NCBI GenBank assembly: GCA_002367305.1
Contig: DFBG01000004.1
Coordinates: forward strand, 1-24,059
From: Actinobacteria bacterium UBA3086
GTDB lineage: Bacteria > Actinomycetota > Coriobacteriia > Anaerosomatales > UBA3086
Direction: 5' to 3'
DNA: 24,059 nucleotides
Shown: one piece after another, positions 1 through 7,775 of the stretch
Numbering within the stretch: position 1 is the stretch's first letter
Layout: every line of letters starts with the position of its first letter
The notes under the pieces: model-generated
Database searches by the model: none
Seen by the model: only the letters and a program-made list of their open reading frames with translations
What the model was told of the DNA's origin: nothing
Position numbers and translations under genes: made by a program

Positions 1-8
1 TGGAACCC

Positions 9-191
9 GTGACGACGATCATTGAGACATCGAGTGGGCGCGGGACCATATTCTTCGGTTTGATGCTCGTCATAGTCGGACTCGCGTTTGTGGCCGAGGT
101 GTTCATCCCCGGACTCAACATCTGGCAACTCTGGCCGCTCATCCTCGTACTGCTGGGTCTCCGCATGATCATCACGGGCAAGGGGGACTGA
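9..191 (+). CDS. Small LiaF/DUF5668-type membrane protein
   Basis: The 60-residue product is almost entirely two hydrophobic segments (about residues 14-32 and 39-53). They are separated by a short turn containing a WxLWPL motif, the pattern of the LiaF-type transmembrane domain (DUF5668). The GTG at position 9 is the first possible start, but only eight bases lie upstream, so its ribosome site cannot be judged and the true start could lie outside the window. The next gene starts three bases after the stop and carries the same two-helix motif at its own N-terminus, so the two are likely co-transcribed. By family analogy it belongs to envelope-stress sensing or organisation. No catalytic residues are visible and no specific role can be assigned. 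Confidence 0.7.
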   Translation: MTTIIETSSGRGTIFFGLMLVIVGLAFVAEVFIPGLNIWQLWPLILVLLGLRMIITGKGD

Positions 192-194
192 CCC

Positions 195-1130
195 ATGCGT
201 TTCAACAAGGCCGTCGAGGGGCTGACCCTCGTGGTGGTGGGCGTCATCTTTCTGGGGAACACGACCGGCGCGCTGCCTTGGAGCGTGTGGATATCGATCT
301 TCTCGCTGTGGCCACTCCTCTTGGTGGCAGCCGGCGTGGATCTCATCGGCAAAGGTTTGGACAACACTTGGCTTCGCGTGCTCTCGAGCCTGGTCGTTCT
401 TGCGGGGCTCGTGCTCGGCGCATTGTTCATGACGCCCGGTTCATGGGGCTTTGGATTTCGGATGATGGGCGGCGACGCCGAGCCCTACTCGTATTCAGCG
501 CGCGCCGACCGCACCATCTCTCAGGGATTCCTCACGATCGAGGGTGCGTTGGGAGAGGTGACGATCTCCGACGGCGAGCGATTGATCGAGGCATCGGGCC
601 GGGCCATCGGTGAGCGACCCGAGTTCAACGTCAGCAAATCACGCGATGAGTTGATCGCGGAGCTCGTCGCGTCAGAGTCGGGTGTCATTATGGGTGTGCC
701 CGACGATGTCGGCTTGGACGTGACCCTCTCAAGACGGGTGCAGTGGGATATCGAGCTTCAGGCGGGGGCCGCGGCCATCGATGCGGATCTACAGGATGTG
801 GCAGTGGTCTCGTTCGAGGTCGACACGGGTGTGTCCTACGCATCCATCACACTGGGAGACGTTCCGCGCGGTATCGATGAGGCCCCGGTCATGATCAGGA
901 CGGGTGTTTCGTCGGTCACGATACGAATCCCGGAGACGGCGGAGGCCCGGTTGGTCGCCGATACGGGACTCGTTGTCGTGGATGTGGACGGCGATTTCAA
1001 TCGGGTGTCAGATGATGACGCGCGGGTGTGGGAGACGGACGACTACGATGACGCGAGTTCCCGATACGAGATATCGGTAGAGGCCGGTGTGGGCTCTGTG
1101 ACCGTCGAGCGGTATGAGGAGACACGATGA
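195..1130 (+). CDS. LiaF-like envelope protein with N-terminal membrane domain and beta-rich C-terminal domain
   Basis: The 311-residue protein has three to four hydrophobic helices in residues 8-80, including a SLWPLLL motif typical of the DUF5668/LiaF membrane domain. The rest (about residues 95-311) is a soluble, beta-rich region with repeated short hydrophobic strands and glycine turns. This resembles the toast-rack/LiaF C-terminal fold that sits outside the membrane. In Firmicutes, LiaF represses a cell-envelope stress two-component system; here no histidine kinase or regulator is adjacent, so that role is only an analogy. The ATG at 195 follows a GGGGGA run, and the stop overlaps the next start as ATGA (1127-1130), indicating translational coupling to the PspC-domain gene. 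Confidence 0.8.
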   Translation: MRFNKAVEGLTLVVVGVIFLGNTTGALPWSVWISIFSLWPLLLVAAGVDLIGKGLDNTWLRVLSSLVVLAGLVLGALFMTPGSWGFGFRMMGGDAEPYSYSARADRTISQGFLTIEGALGEVTISDGERLIEASGRAIGERPEFNVSKSRDELIAELVASESGVIMGVPDDVGLDVTLSRRVQWDIELQAGAAAIDADLQDVAVVSFEVDTGVSYASITLGDVPRGIDEAPVMIRTGVSSVTIRIPETAEARLVADTGLVVVDVDGDFNRVSDDDARVWETDDYDDASSRYEISVEAGVGSVTVERYEETR

Positions 1131-1579
1131 GCGAGAACCCGAGCGGCGGTCCCGTGCGCGACCCTGAAGGCTCACGCAAGGGCATCATGATTGCTGGTGC
1201 GGCGCTGATCATAGTGGGTCTCTGGTCCTTGAGCGCCACATTCCTAGGGCCTTGGATACAGCGCATCACCATGCCCTTCGGGGTCACGATAGGCTCCGTC
1301 AGGGACCTGGGGTGGCCGGTAGGGTTGGTGCTCATCGGTGTCCTGGTGATCCTCTGGACACAGCATCCCGGTTTCACCCCTCCGGCCAGAGGTGCGCGTC
1401 TGCACCGATCGCGTTCCAAGAAAGTCATCTCCGGCGTACTCGGTGGTCTCGCCGACTATCTTGGCATGGACGTGGCGTTGTTGCGTCTGGGTTACGTCGC
1501 GGTCGCGATTCTGTTCGGTTTCTGGCCTGCTGTGGTGGCATACATCGTGGCGACGATCGTGACCCCCGAGGAGGCCTGA
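1127..1579 (+). CDS. PspC-domain membrane protein
   Basis: The 150-residue protein has two parts. Residues about 18-85 form two or three hydrophobic segments ending in a GWPVGLVLIGVLVILW-type helix, similar to the DUF5668-like helices of the two upstream products. Residues 97-150 match the PspC domain: a basic lead-in, then an ISGVLGGLADYLGMD motif, a second helix and a terminal TPEE. PspC-domain proteins act in envelope or phage-shock stress responses, often as membrane partners of a regulator. The start overlaps the stop of the LiaF-like gene by four bases (ATGA). The stop lies two bases before the next start, so this is the centre of a tightly coupled operon. The PspC assignment is secure; the signal sensed is unknown. 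Confidence 0.88.
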   Translation: MSENPSGGPVRDPEGSRKGIMIAGAALIIVGLWSLSATFLGPWIQRITMPFGVTIGSVRDLGWPVGLVLIGVLVILWTQHPGFTPPARGARLHRSRSKKVISGVLGGLADYLGMDVALLRLGYVAVAILFGFWPAVVAYIVATIVTPEEA

Positions 1580-1581
1580 AC

Positions 1582-2508
1582 GTGACAGCACCTGCGCTGC
1601 CTCCGGCATCGCCCACCCGTCCCGGTGAGGTGATCGATGCTCATGTGCATCTGTTCACCGTGGACTTGTTCCGAGAGTTCGTTGAGCGTGACCCGAATCC
1701 GAATCCTCGCTTTGTGAAGGCGCTCAAGGAGCGCAAGTTCGGTCGCCGAGGAGAGACGCTGCCCGACTACACGCCACAGGAAGCGGCGTCGTGGTACGTA
1801 GGGCGGCTTGAAGCGGCCGACGTGGCCAAAGCGCTCATCGTCAACGTGATGCCTGACTCGCAGTACACACGCGACTTCATCGCTGCTGCCAACGGTCACA
1901 TTCATGCGCTGGCCAACTTCGATCCGCGTGATCCCGGTGCGCCCGCTCTGCTGGAGCGCGAGATGGCTGCGGGCTATAAGGGGGTCAAACTTCTGCCGGT
2001 CAACCGCTGCTACCGCGTGTCGGACCCCGCGTGTCGGCCATTCTTTGAGAAAGCGTCGGAGTTGGGTGCTCAGATGATCATCCACTACGGGGTGAGCGTT
2101 GACCCCGGGGCCGATCTCGCCTTCGCCGATCCTCTCGATCTCTCATCCGTGGCGCGCGACTTTCCCGACCTCACGTTCGTGATCGCGCACTTCGGCGCTG
2201 GGTGGTTGGAGGAGGTACTGAAGCTCGCCTACGCTCGCGACAATGTGTGCGTGGACAGCAGTGGCACTAACAACTGGATGGACTTCATGCCGTACGACCT
2301 GACGCTTGCCGACGTGTTCCGCAGAACCATCACGGCGCTGGGTCCCGAGCGAGTGCTGTTCGGCACCGATTCGGGCACCACCAAGGCGTACCGGACCTGG
2401 ATTCGTTGGATGCAGGAGCGCACGCTTCAAGAGATCGGACTATCTGACACCGATCGGGATCTGGTCATGCGGGGCAACGCAGCCCGCATCTTCGGTCTCG
2501 ACGACTGA
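1582..2508 (+). CDS. Amidohydrolase family 2 metal-dependent hydrolase
   Basis: The open frame extends upstream, but the GTG at 1582 is preferred. It is preceded by GAGGAGG at 1568-1574 and follows the PspC stop by two bases, giving a 308-residue protein, normal for this family (PF04909). Visible signatures are the metal-binding HxH of DAHVHLF (H21, H23), the GYKGVKLLP segment, an IIHYG strand supplying a third histidine, VIAHFG, and the late LFGTDSG with the catalytic aspartate. These build the TIM-barrel amidohydrolase active site shared by decarboxylases and hydrolases such as ACMSD-like enzymes. The substrate cannot be inferred. Only 20 bases separate it from the methyltransferase downstream. 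Confidence 0.87.
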   Translation: MTAPALPPASPTRPGEVIDAHVHLFTVDLFREFVERDPNPNPRFVKALKERKFGRRGETLPDYTPQEAASWYVGRLEAADVAKALIVNVMPDSQYTRDFIAAANGHIHALANFDPRDPGAPALLEREMAAGYKGVKLLPVNRCYRVSDPACRPFFEKASELGAQMIIHYGVSVDPGADLAFADPLDLSSVARDFPDLTFVIAHFGAGWLEEVLKLAYARDNVCVDSSGTNNWMDFMPYDLTLADVFRRTITALGPERVLFGTDSGTTKAYRTWIRWMQERTLQEIGLSDTDRDLVMRGNAARIFGLDD

Positions 2509-2528
2509 GTTCCCGGGAGGGCTACCCG

Positions 2529-3320
2529 ATGTCACCAGAGAAGAAGAGCGCCCCATCGTCCGATTACGACCAGTTCGTGAACTGGGATCGGCGTCTGTCG
2601 CGTGAGGCACCGCTGTTCCAGAAACTGTTCGACAAGGTCGGTGCGGAACGGGTGCTCGATGTCGGCGCGGGCAGCGCCCGACACTCGGTGATGTTCGCGA
2701 CGTGGGGCATGCAGGTCTGTGCGGTCGACCCATCAGAGTCGATGCTCGAGGAGGCGCGTCGCAATGTCGACGCGACCGTTGACCAAGTGGCAGCAGCGGG
2801 GGGATCCGTCTCACTGATGAGTGCTGGATTCGGTGAGCTTGCAGCTCTGGGGCTGGACCCGTTCGATGCGCTCATCTGTACGGGTAATGCGCTTCCTCAT
2901 GTCGGGACCACCGCTGATCTCCGGCGGGCCCTTGCGGACTTCGCCGCTGTACTGAGACCCGGCGCGGCTCTCGTGCTTCATCTGCTCAACCACGCGAGAC
3001 TGTTGGAGTCCAAGCCCCGTTCCATATCACCGGTGGTGCGTGAGACAGATGAGGGGACCAAGCTGTTCCTGCGGGTGATGGAGTATCCGGAGGGCGCGGA
3101 TCACGTGGACTTCGACTTCCTCACACTGCTGAAGGGTCCTGATGGCGAGTGGTCAGTGGAACACCGGACCTCGCCGCACACGCTTCTGCCTCCTGATGTG
3201 TTGGTTCCGGAGTTGGAGCGAGCGGGCTTCGTGAACATCGAGCTTCTGGGTGCGCATGATGGGACGCCGCTCGATCCTTCGAACGACGAGAGCGTCATAG
3301 TGCTGGCCCGAAAGGCCTGA
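2529..3320 (+). CDS. Class I SAM-dependent methyltransferase
   Basis: The 263-residue protein has the Rossmann-fold methyltransferase pattern. Motif I, VLDVGAGSARHS (residues 42-53), binds S-adenosylmethionine. It is followed by an acidic strand-2 end (VCAVDPSESML) that contacts the ribose, and a motif IV-like DALICTGNALPHV segment. The C-terminal half contains beta strands and a FVNIELLGAHDG motif typical of small-molecule methyltransferases of the UbiE/Methyltransf_11 type. The substrate is not identifiable. ATG 2529 has a GGGAGGG ribosome site eight bases upstream. It is the last gene of the plus-strand run and converges with the Maf gene, the two stops being four bases apart, with no obvious hairpin between them. 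Confidence 0.87.
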   Translation: MSPEKKSAPSSDYDQFVNWDRRLSREAPLFQKLFDKVGAERVLDVGAGSARHSVMFATWGMQVCAVDPSESMLEEARRNVDATVDQVAAAGGSVSLMSAGFGELAALGLDPFDALICTGNALPHVGTTADLRRALADFAAVLRPGAALVLHLLNHARLLESKPRSISPVVRETDEGTKLFLRVMEYPEGADHVDFDFLTLLKGPDGEWSVEHRTSPHTLLPPDVLVPELERAGFVNIELLGAHDGTPLDPSNDESVIVLARKA

Positions 3321-3324
3321 TCAC

Positions 3325-3993
3325 TCAGCCGCCGGTGACCTTGGGCCCCAAGCGGCACGTTCGACCGAGCGTGCGGTCGCACGGGTCTACGGGAGACGCC
3401 GCTTTAAGGCCCCGCTCTTTGGTGAGCAGGGCGTACAGGTGGCAGAGTGGCATGCCCGCCACATTGTGGTAGCACTCATCATGGTCGACCTCTGCCACTT
3501 GGCCTTCGATGTTATAGGCGCCGGCACATCCCATGAACTCACCTCGTGACATCCATGCGCGAATGTCGCCGTCGGCCAGGGTTTTCATCTGCACGTTCGT
3601 GGTGACGGAGAAGGTTCGCGCATTCTCTCTGTCCGAGGTGAGAACGGCCACACCTGTTATGACTTGATGTGCCCTGCCGGACAGCCCGCGAAGCATACGC
3701 CAGGCATCATCGAGGTCCGCTGGCTTGCCCAGAACGGTGCCCTCGTGGACGACGATCGTGTCAAAGCAGAGAATGAGCGCGTCGTCGCAGTCGCCGCGAG
3801 ACAGCAATGCATGGGCTTTCTCGGCGGCAAGGTGTTCTGCAAGGGCGGGAGGGTCCGCGGCCAAGGGCGTGTTCATGTCCTCGGGGGTGTCGATCGAAGT
3901 GATTTCGAAGGGCAGGCCGAGCCATTCGAACAAGCGCCGACGACGCGGGGATGCGGTGCCGAGAACGATGCGTGTCATAGATGAGGAAGCCAT
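3325..3993 (-). CDS. maf: Maf-family nucleoside triphosphate pyrophosphatase
   Basis: Maf proteins hydrolyse non-canonical or canonical NTPs to NMP and pyrophosphate and influence septation. Diagnostic segments are present in order: the TASPRRRRLF nucleotide-binding motif near the N-terminus, a CFDTIVV strand with the conserved aspartate, LGKPAD, the GxAGAYNIEG motif and YHNVAGMPL. The family usually starts just before the LGTASPRR motif, so the internal ATG at 3978 (residue 6) is an alternative start. Neither start has a clear Shine-Dalgarno site. The 222-residue length slightly exceeds the usual 190-200 because of a C-terminal tail with two cysteines (PCDRTLGRTC). The enzyme would be cytosolic. 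It is transcribed divergently from the HEAT-repeat gene. Confidence 0.9.
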   Translation of the reverse strand: MASSSMTRIVLGTASPRRRRLFEWLGLPFEITSIDTPEDMNTPLAADPPALAEHLAAEKAHALLSRGDCDDALILCFDTIVVHEGTVLGKPADLDDAWRMLRGLSGRAHQVITGVAVLTSDRENARTFSVTTNVQMKTLADGDIRAWMSRGEFMGCAGAYNIEGQVAEVDHDECYHNVAGMPLCHLYALLTKERGLKAASPVDPCDRTLGRTCRLGPKVTGG

Positions 3994-4087
3994 GGCGGTG
4001 ATGATACCATCGCGCTGGTTGCGGATACGTATAATGGGGTCATGTGTGGACGCGTGACCATCACCACGGACAGTGAGGGAGAACCGG

Positions 4088-6253
4088 GTGGCCAGAGCCT
4101 CGAGTCAGTCCAAGATTCCCGCTCCCATAGAGCGCTTTGTGAAGCAGTTGCTGATCACATACAAGGCGGTTGCGCTCTATCCTCCCGCAAGTGACATACC
4201 TGTTGAGAATGCGGCCCAGGCCACAGAGTTGGTCCGGACTGTTCTTCAGGATCGTGCGGAGGTCAAGTTCAGCGTCTTCAAGGACGCCCTCTACTACAGC
4301 GAACTCCCCGTATTTCCTGGGCAACCCGCTTTCGAGAGCTTTGCGCGTGAGTTCTACAATCGCAATCTCGCCGACATCAGATTTCATGCGGGACTCAACG
4401 CACGCGACATCGTCTCGTTGCTGGGAGTGCTCAAGCACCCACCGATAGAGTTGGCCCAGGCTGGCGGGTTTGAGTCGAGGCTCTGGGAGTTGGGTGTCGA
4501 CACCATCACGGTCACCGAGTTGGCGACCAAGGTGGTCAACTCGAGTGAAGTGGTCGCGGAAGGGCCGGAGGGCGAAGATGTCTGGCCTCCTGAACCGAAG
4601 ATGATTGACGCGATCCTTTCTCGTGCCTTGGACGGCCACAAACGGGATCGCCGCGTCCTCGTGCGGGTGCTTGATGACCCCGAGGCGCTCACCGCGTACA
4701 TGAACGAGATGATCAAGAAGCGAGGTGGATCGGCGAGTGATGCCGTGAAGGACCTCCGCATCACTGAGATGATCCATGCTGCAGCCTCCGAGGACGATGA
4801 CGTGAAGAGCGGTCTCTATCAGTCGATCACCGAAGCAGTGAGGGGGCTGGAGCCGGAGGTGCGCCGTCGGCTTCTCGCGGAGCGCCTGCTGCCTGAGGCG
4901 CGAGGCGATGAGGCAGTCGCCACGATTGTTCGCCGGATGGACATCGACGAGGTCTGCAAGCTGCTCGTCGACGGGATGGAGGGTGGCGAGATCACGCATG
5001 ACGGTGTTGCTCGAGCACTTCGCAACCTCGCCATGATCAGTCTCGCGGATCGCGACGATGTGGTGAATGCAGCGGGAGCCGCGATGCGCGCGGCCGGAGT
5101 CGACAGCGGAACGACCGACAGCATCATCGAGGACGTCGCCCCTACTCGCCTCCGAGTCAAAGAACGCCCGGAAGCGACTCCAGCCGGTAAGCCGGTGGAG
5201 TCGATCATGAAACTCATAGATATGGCGCCGGGTCGGCATGATTTGGATCTTTCCGACCCCGAGGTCGCGTTGCTGCAGGAGGAGGTCAAGAAGGGAATCT
5301 CCGACGGTGACGTGGTTGCAGCGCTGGTGACACTTGCTGTCGTGGAATCTCGAGAGACGCAGTCGATCTCGGTCATCGCACAGCTCGAGGACAGCATCGA
5401 ACTTCTTGTCGAACGCGGGGATTTCGATGTTGCTGCAGATGCGGCGGCCACGCTCGTCGCCGCCATCGCCGATGAGGAACTGGGCGATGCGCGCAGGGTT
5501 CGTATGCGAGCCGCTTTGGACAAGCTCGCGGGAACCAACAAGATGCGACACGTGATCAAGGCGATGCGTGTGTACCGGGCCGATGGTCCTGAGTACGTCG
5601 CGTGCAAGCGTCTGCTCACGGTCCTGGGTCATCACTCGCTGGAGCCCATGCTGGAGATTCTCGCCGATGAGCCCGATATGTCCGCACGCAAGGCGATCAT
5701 CGATCTCATCTCCGCGAATGCCGGCGAATTCATCGAGGAGCTCGGTGGGCATGTGACCGATGCTCGTTGGTACTTCGCGCGCAACGTCGTGAGCATCTTG
5801 GGCAGCACCAAGGATTCTGCGATCCTGCCCTATCTGGGCCGAACGCTCCGGCATGTGGATGCACGCGTCAGGCGAGAGACGATTCGGGCGCTCGCTGCAG
5901 TCACCGATCGGCTGGCCATCGAGATGCTCATTGCCGCCCTCAGTGATGCCGACGGGCAGAACGTTCAGCTGGCTGCGCGCTACTTGGGCGCGGCGGGTCA
6001 ACACGGATCGGTTCCTGCGCTCGAGCAGGTGGCACGAGGCGAGGGACAGGGCAATCGCGATATGGGACCCCGAGTCGAGGCTATCGAGGCGCTCGGCAGT
6101 ATCGGTGCCACTCAGTCCGTCCGTATGCTTGAGGATCTCGCAGGTCGCAGGTCGATACTTGGCTCATCGAGAACCAAGGAGATCAAGGCTGCCGCGGAGA
6201 GTGCGATCGCACACATCCGCGCGTTGAGTGAGAGGGGAAGTGATCCGCGATGA
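4088..6253 (+). CDS. HEAT-repeat protein with N-terminal domain shared with the neighbouring HD-GYP protein
   Basis: I prefer GTG 4088 (721 residues) because GAGGGAG lies six bases upstream. An in-frame GTG at 4073 would add five residues and has a weaker site. Three regions are visible. An N-terminal alpha/beta domain of about 110 residues contains ALYPPASD and resembles the N-terminus of the next gene product. A long, largely helical acidic middle follows. About residues 490-715 hold HEAT-type helical repeats (for example ARWYFARNVVSILG, VRRETIRALAAV, VQLAARYLGAAG). HEAT repeats are protein-binding scaffolds. There is no signal peptide or membrane segment. The stop overlaps the HD-GYP start as ATGA, so a functional partnership in cyclic-di-GMP signalling is a reasonable inference, but the function is unproven. 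Confidence 0.8.
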   Translation: MARASSQSKIPAPIERFVKQLLITYKAVALYPPASDIPVENAAQATELVRTVLQDRAEVKFSVFKDALYYSELPVFPGQPAFESFAREFYNRNLADIRFHAGLNARDIVSLLGVLKHPPIELAQAGGFESRLWELGVDTITVTELATKVVNSSEVVAEGPEGEDVWPPEPKMIDAILSRALDGHKRDRRVLVRVLDDPEALTAYMNEMIKKRGGSASDAVKDLRITEMIHAAASEDDDVKSGLYQSITEAVRGLEPEVRRRLLAERLLPEARGDEAVATIVRRMDIDEVCKLLVDGMEGGEITHDGVARALRNLAMISLADRDDVVNAAGAAMRAAGVDSGTTDSIIEDVAPTRLRVKERPEATPAGKPVESIMKLIDMAPGRHDLDLSDPEVALLQEEVKKGISDGDVVAALVTLAVVESRETQSISVIAQLEDSIELLVERGDFDVAADAAATLVAAIADEELGDARRVRMRAALDKLAGTNKMRHVIKAMRVYRADGPEYVACKRLLTVLGHHSLEPMLEILADEPDMSARKAIIDLISANAGEFIEELGGHVTDARWYFARNVVSILGSTKDSAILPYLGRTLRHVDARVRRETIRALAAVTDRLAIEMLIAALSDADGQNVQLAARYLGAAGQHGSVPALEQVARGEGQGNRDMGPRVEAIEALGSIGATQSVRMLEDLAGRRSILGSSRTKEIKAAAESAIAHIRALSERGSDPR

Positions 6254-7758
6254 CTGACGATCAGCATGAAGAACTGGACGCTCTCGAACAGGAGGCGGCG
6301 CTTCCCGCTTCCGAGATGCTGGAGGAACTCGGAGACATCGAGCTCGCGGAGCCAGACGGGTCGGCCGCTCCTGATATCGCCAAGGATGTGGGCACCGTTG
6401 TGTACTCCGCACGACAGGTCGGGCGGGTCCGCGAATTACTCACGAGGATCTACTCAGTTCGGCGTGCGGCGAAGCTCTACCCGCTCGATCATCCCGCCGT
6501 GGCACAGGGTGTAGAAGAAGCCATGGAGTCGATTCAGCGTTATCACGACGAAGGCGTCGACGTGGTTCTTGCCTTCTTTGACGGCGAGGTGTTCTTCGGT
6601 GATCAGCTTCTGCCCGAGGAGAGCCTGCTTTTCGACCAGCTCGTGCGCGAGTTGTCCGGCATCGGTGTCGGCTCACTCGTTGTCCGCAGGGGGGTCACGC
6701 TGCCGGAGCTCACACGAGCCATGTCCGTGCTCGCAGCGGATGCATCTGAGGCGAAACAGGCCGGCGGAGTCGAGCGAATGGTCCGTGAAGCGGGACTGCC
6801 TCACATCACTGTCGGTGAGGTCCGTGTCTTCGATCGCGGCGAGGACACAGCGGACGCTATCGGTGCCCGCGAGTCATATGACGGAGCATTGGACCTCATG
6901 CGCGAGATCGATCGGCTAGTCAGATCGAACAAGACAGTGGCTGCTGGCAGCGTGAAGAACGCTGTGCGTAGTCTTGTGGACAACGTGCTATCCAATCGCT
7001 ATGCGATGCTGCAGCTCACCGGTCTCAAGAACTACGATGAATATACGTTCTATCACTCTGCGAACGTATCCATCCTTTCTTTGGCGCTGGGTTCCATGAT
7101 CACTAAAGACTATCGGTTCCTCTCATCTCTGGGCGTGGGCTCACTCATGCATGACGTCGGCAAGATGACGGTGAATCTGGAGATACTCAACAAGCCCGGG
7201 GCGCTCAGCCCGGATGAGTGGACGCGCATTCGCCAGCATCCGGTCTACGGTGCTGAGCAGGCTGCGGTCATGCCCGGTCTGGACAAGTCCGCGCTGGTGA
7301 CGATACTCGAGCACCACATGCGCTATGACGGAGCGGGCTATCCGCAGCGCACGCCGCGACGATCGCAACACCTCGCCGCTCGAATCGTCGCAGTGGCCGA
7401 CGCGTACGATGCCATGACGTCACGGCGCTCGTACAGTGCGGCGCGCATGCAGGACAAGGCGATGGAGTTGCTGGTGCAGGGTGCGGGCACTTCGCACGAT
7501 CCGGTGCTCGTCCGGCTGTTCGTCACACTCATGGGCGTGTACCCGCCCAGATCCGTCGTGAGGCTTTCTAGCGGCGAGACGGGTATAGTCCTGAAGCCGA
7601 GTGAGAATGACACTCTGCGACCGTTCGTACGCGTGATCGCATCGGCGACTGGTGAAATGATCGATCCGTTCGACCTGGATACCTCTCAGGCCGACGTGAC
7701 GATCGCTCGTTGTCTCGATGCGCAGGACCTCAACGTGGAAGTGGACGACTACATCTGA
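6250..7758 (+). CDS. HD-GYP domain protein, probable cyclic-di-GMP phosphodiesterase
   Basis: The 502-residue protein carries an HD-GYP domain from about residue 230 to 425. Visible metal-binding elements are YHSANVS, the MHDVGKM motif with H301-D302, RQHPVYGAEQ, HH at 355-356 and DGAGYP at 360-365, then the VADAYDAMTS helix. HD-GYP enzymes linearise cyclic-di-GMP to pGpG or GMP. The usual HHExxDGxGYP signature reads HHMRYDGAGYP here, so the glutamate is replaced by M357. The N-terminal domain (about residues 50-165, with KLYPLDHPAV and FFDGEVFFGDQLL) is not a receiver or PAS domain and resembles that of the overlapping upstream HEAT-repeat protein. Residues 430-500 form a C-terminal extension containing GVYPPRSVVRLSSGETG, common in HD-GYP proteins. 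It is predicted to be cytosolic. Confidence 0.92.
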   Translation: MTDDQHEELDALEQEAALPASEMLEELGDIELAEPDGSAAPDIAKDVGTVVYSARQVGRVRELLTRIYSVRRAAKLYPLDHPAVAQGVEEAMESIQRYHDEGVDVVLAFFDGEVFFGDQLLPEESLLFDQLVRELSGIGVGSLVVRRGVTLPELTRAMSVLAADASEAKQAGGVERMVREAGLPHITVGEVRVFDRGEDTADAIGARESYDGALDLMREIDRLVRSNKTVAAGSVKNAVRSLVDNVLSNRYAMLQLTGLKNYDEYTFYHSANVSILSLALGSMITKDYRFLSSLGVGSLMHDVGKMTVNLEILNKPGALSPDEWTRIRQHPVYGAEQAAVMPGLDKSALVTILEHHMRYDGAGYPQRTPRRSQHLAARIVAVADAYDAMTSRRSYSAARMQDKAMELLVQGAGTSHDPVLVRLFVTLMGVYPPRSVVRLSSGETGIVLKPSENDTLRPFVRVIASATGEMIDPFDLDTSQADVTIARCLDAQDLNVEVDDYI

Positions 7759-7775
7759 CCGGAGGCTCGATATCC

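Noticed and set aside
4030..4035. Perfect TATAAT on the plus strand before the HEAT-repeat gene
   Set aside because: No recognisable -35 at 16-18 bases and no TGn extension. It may be a promoter, but the sequence alone does not support it well.
4061..6004. Long open frame of 647 codons antisense to the HEAT-repeat gene
   Set aside because: It has no recognisable domain and a His/Arg-rich composition typical of a GC-rich shadow frame, and it lies fully within a well-supported gene.
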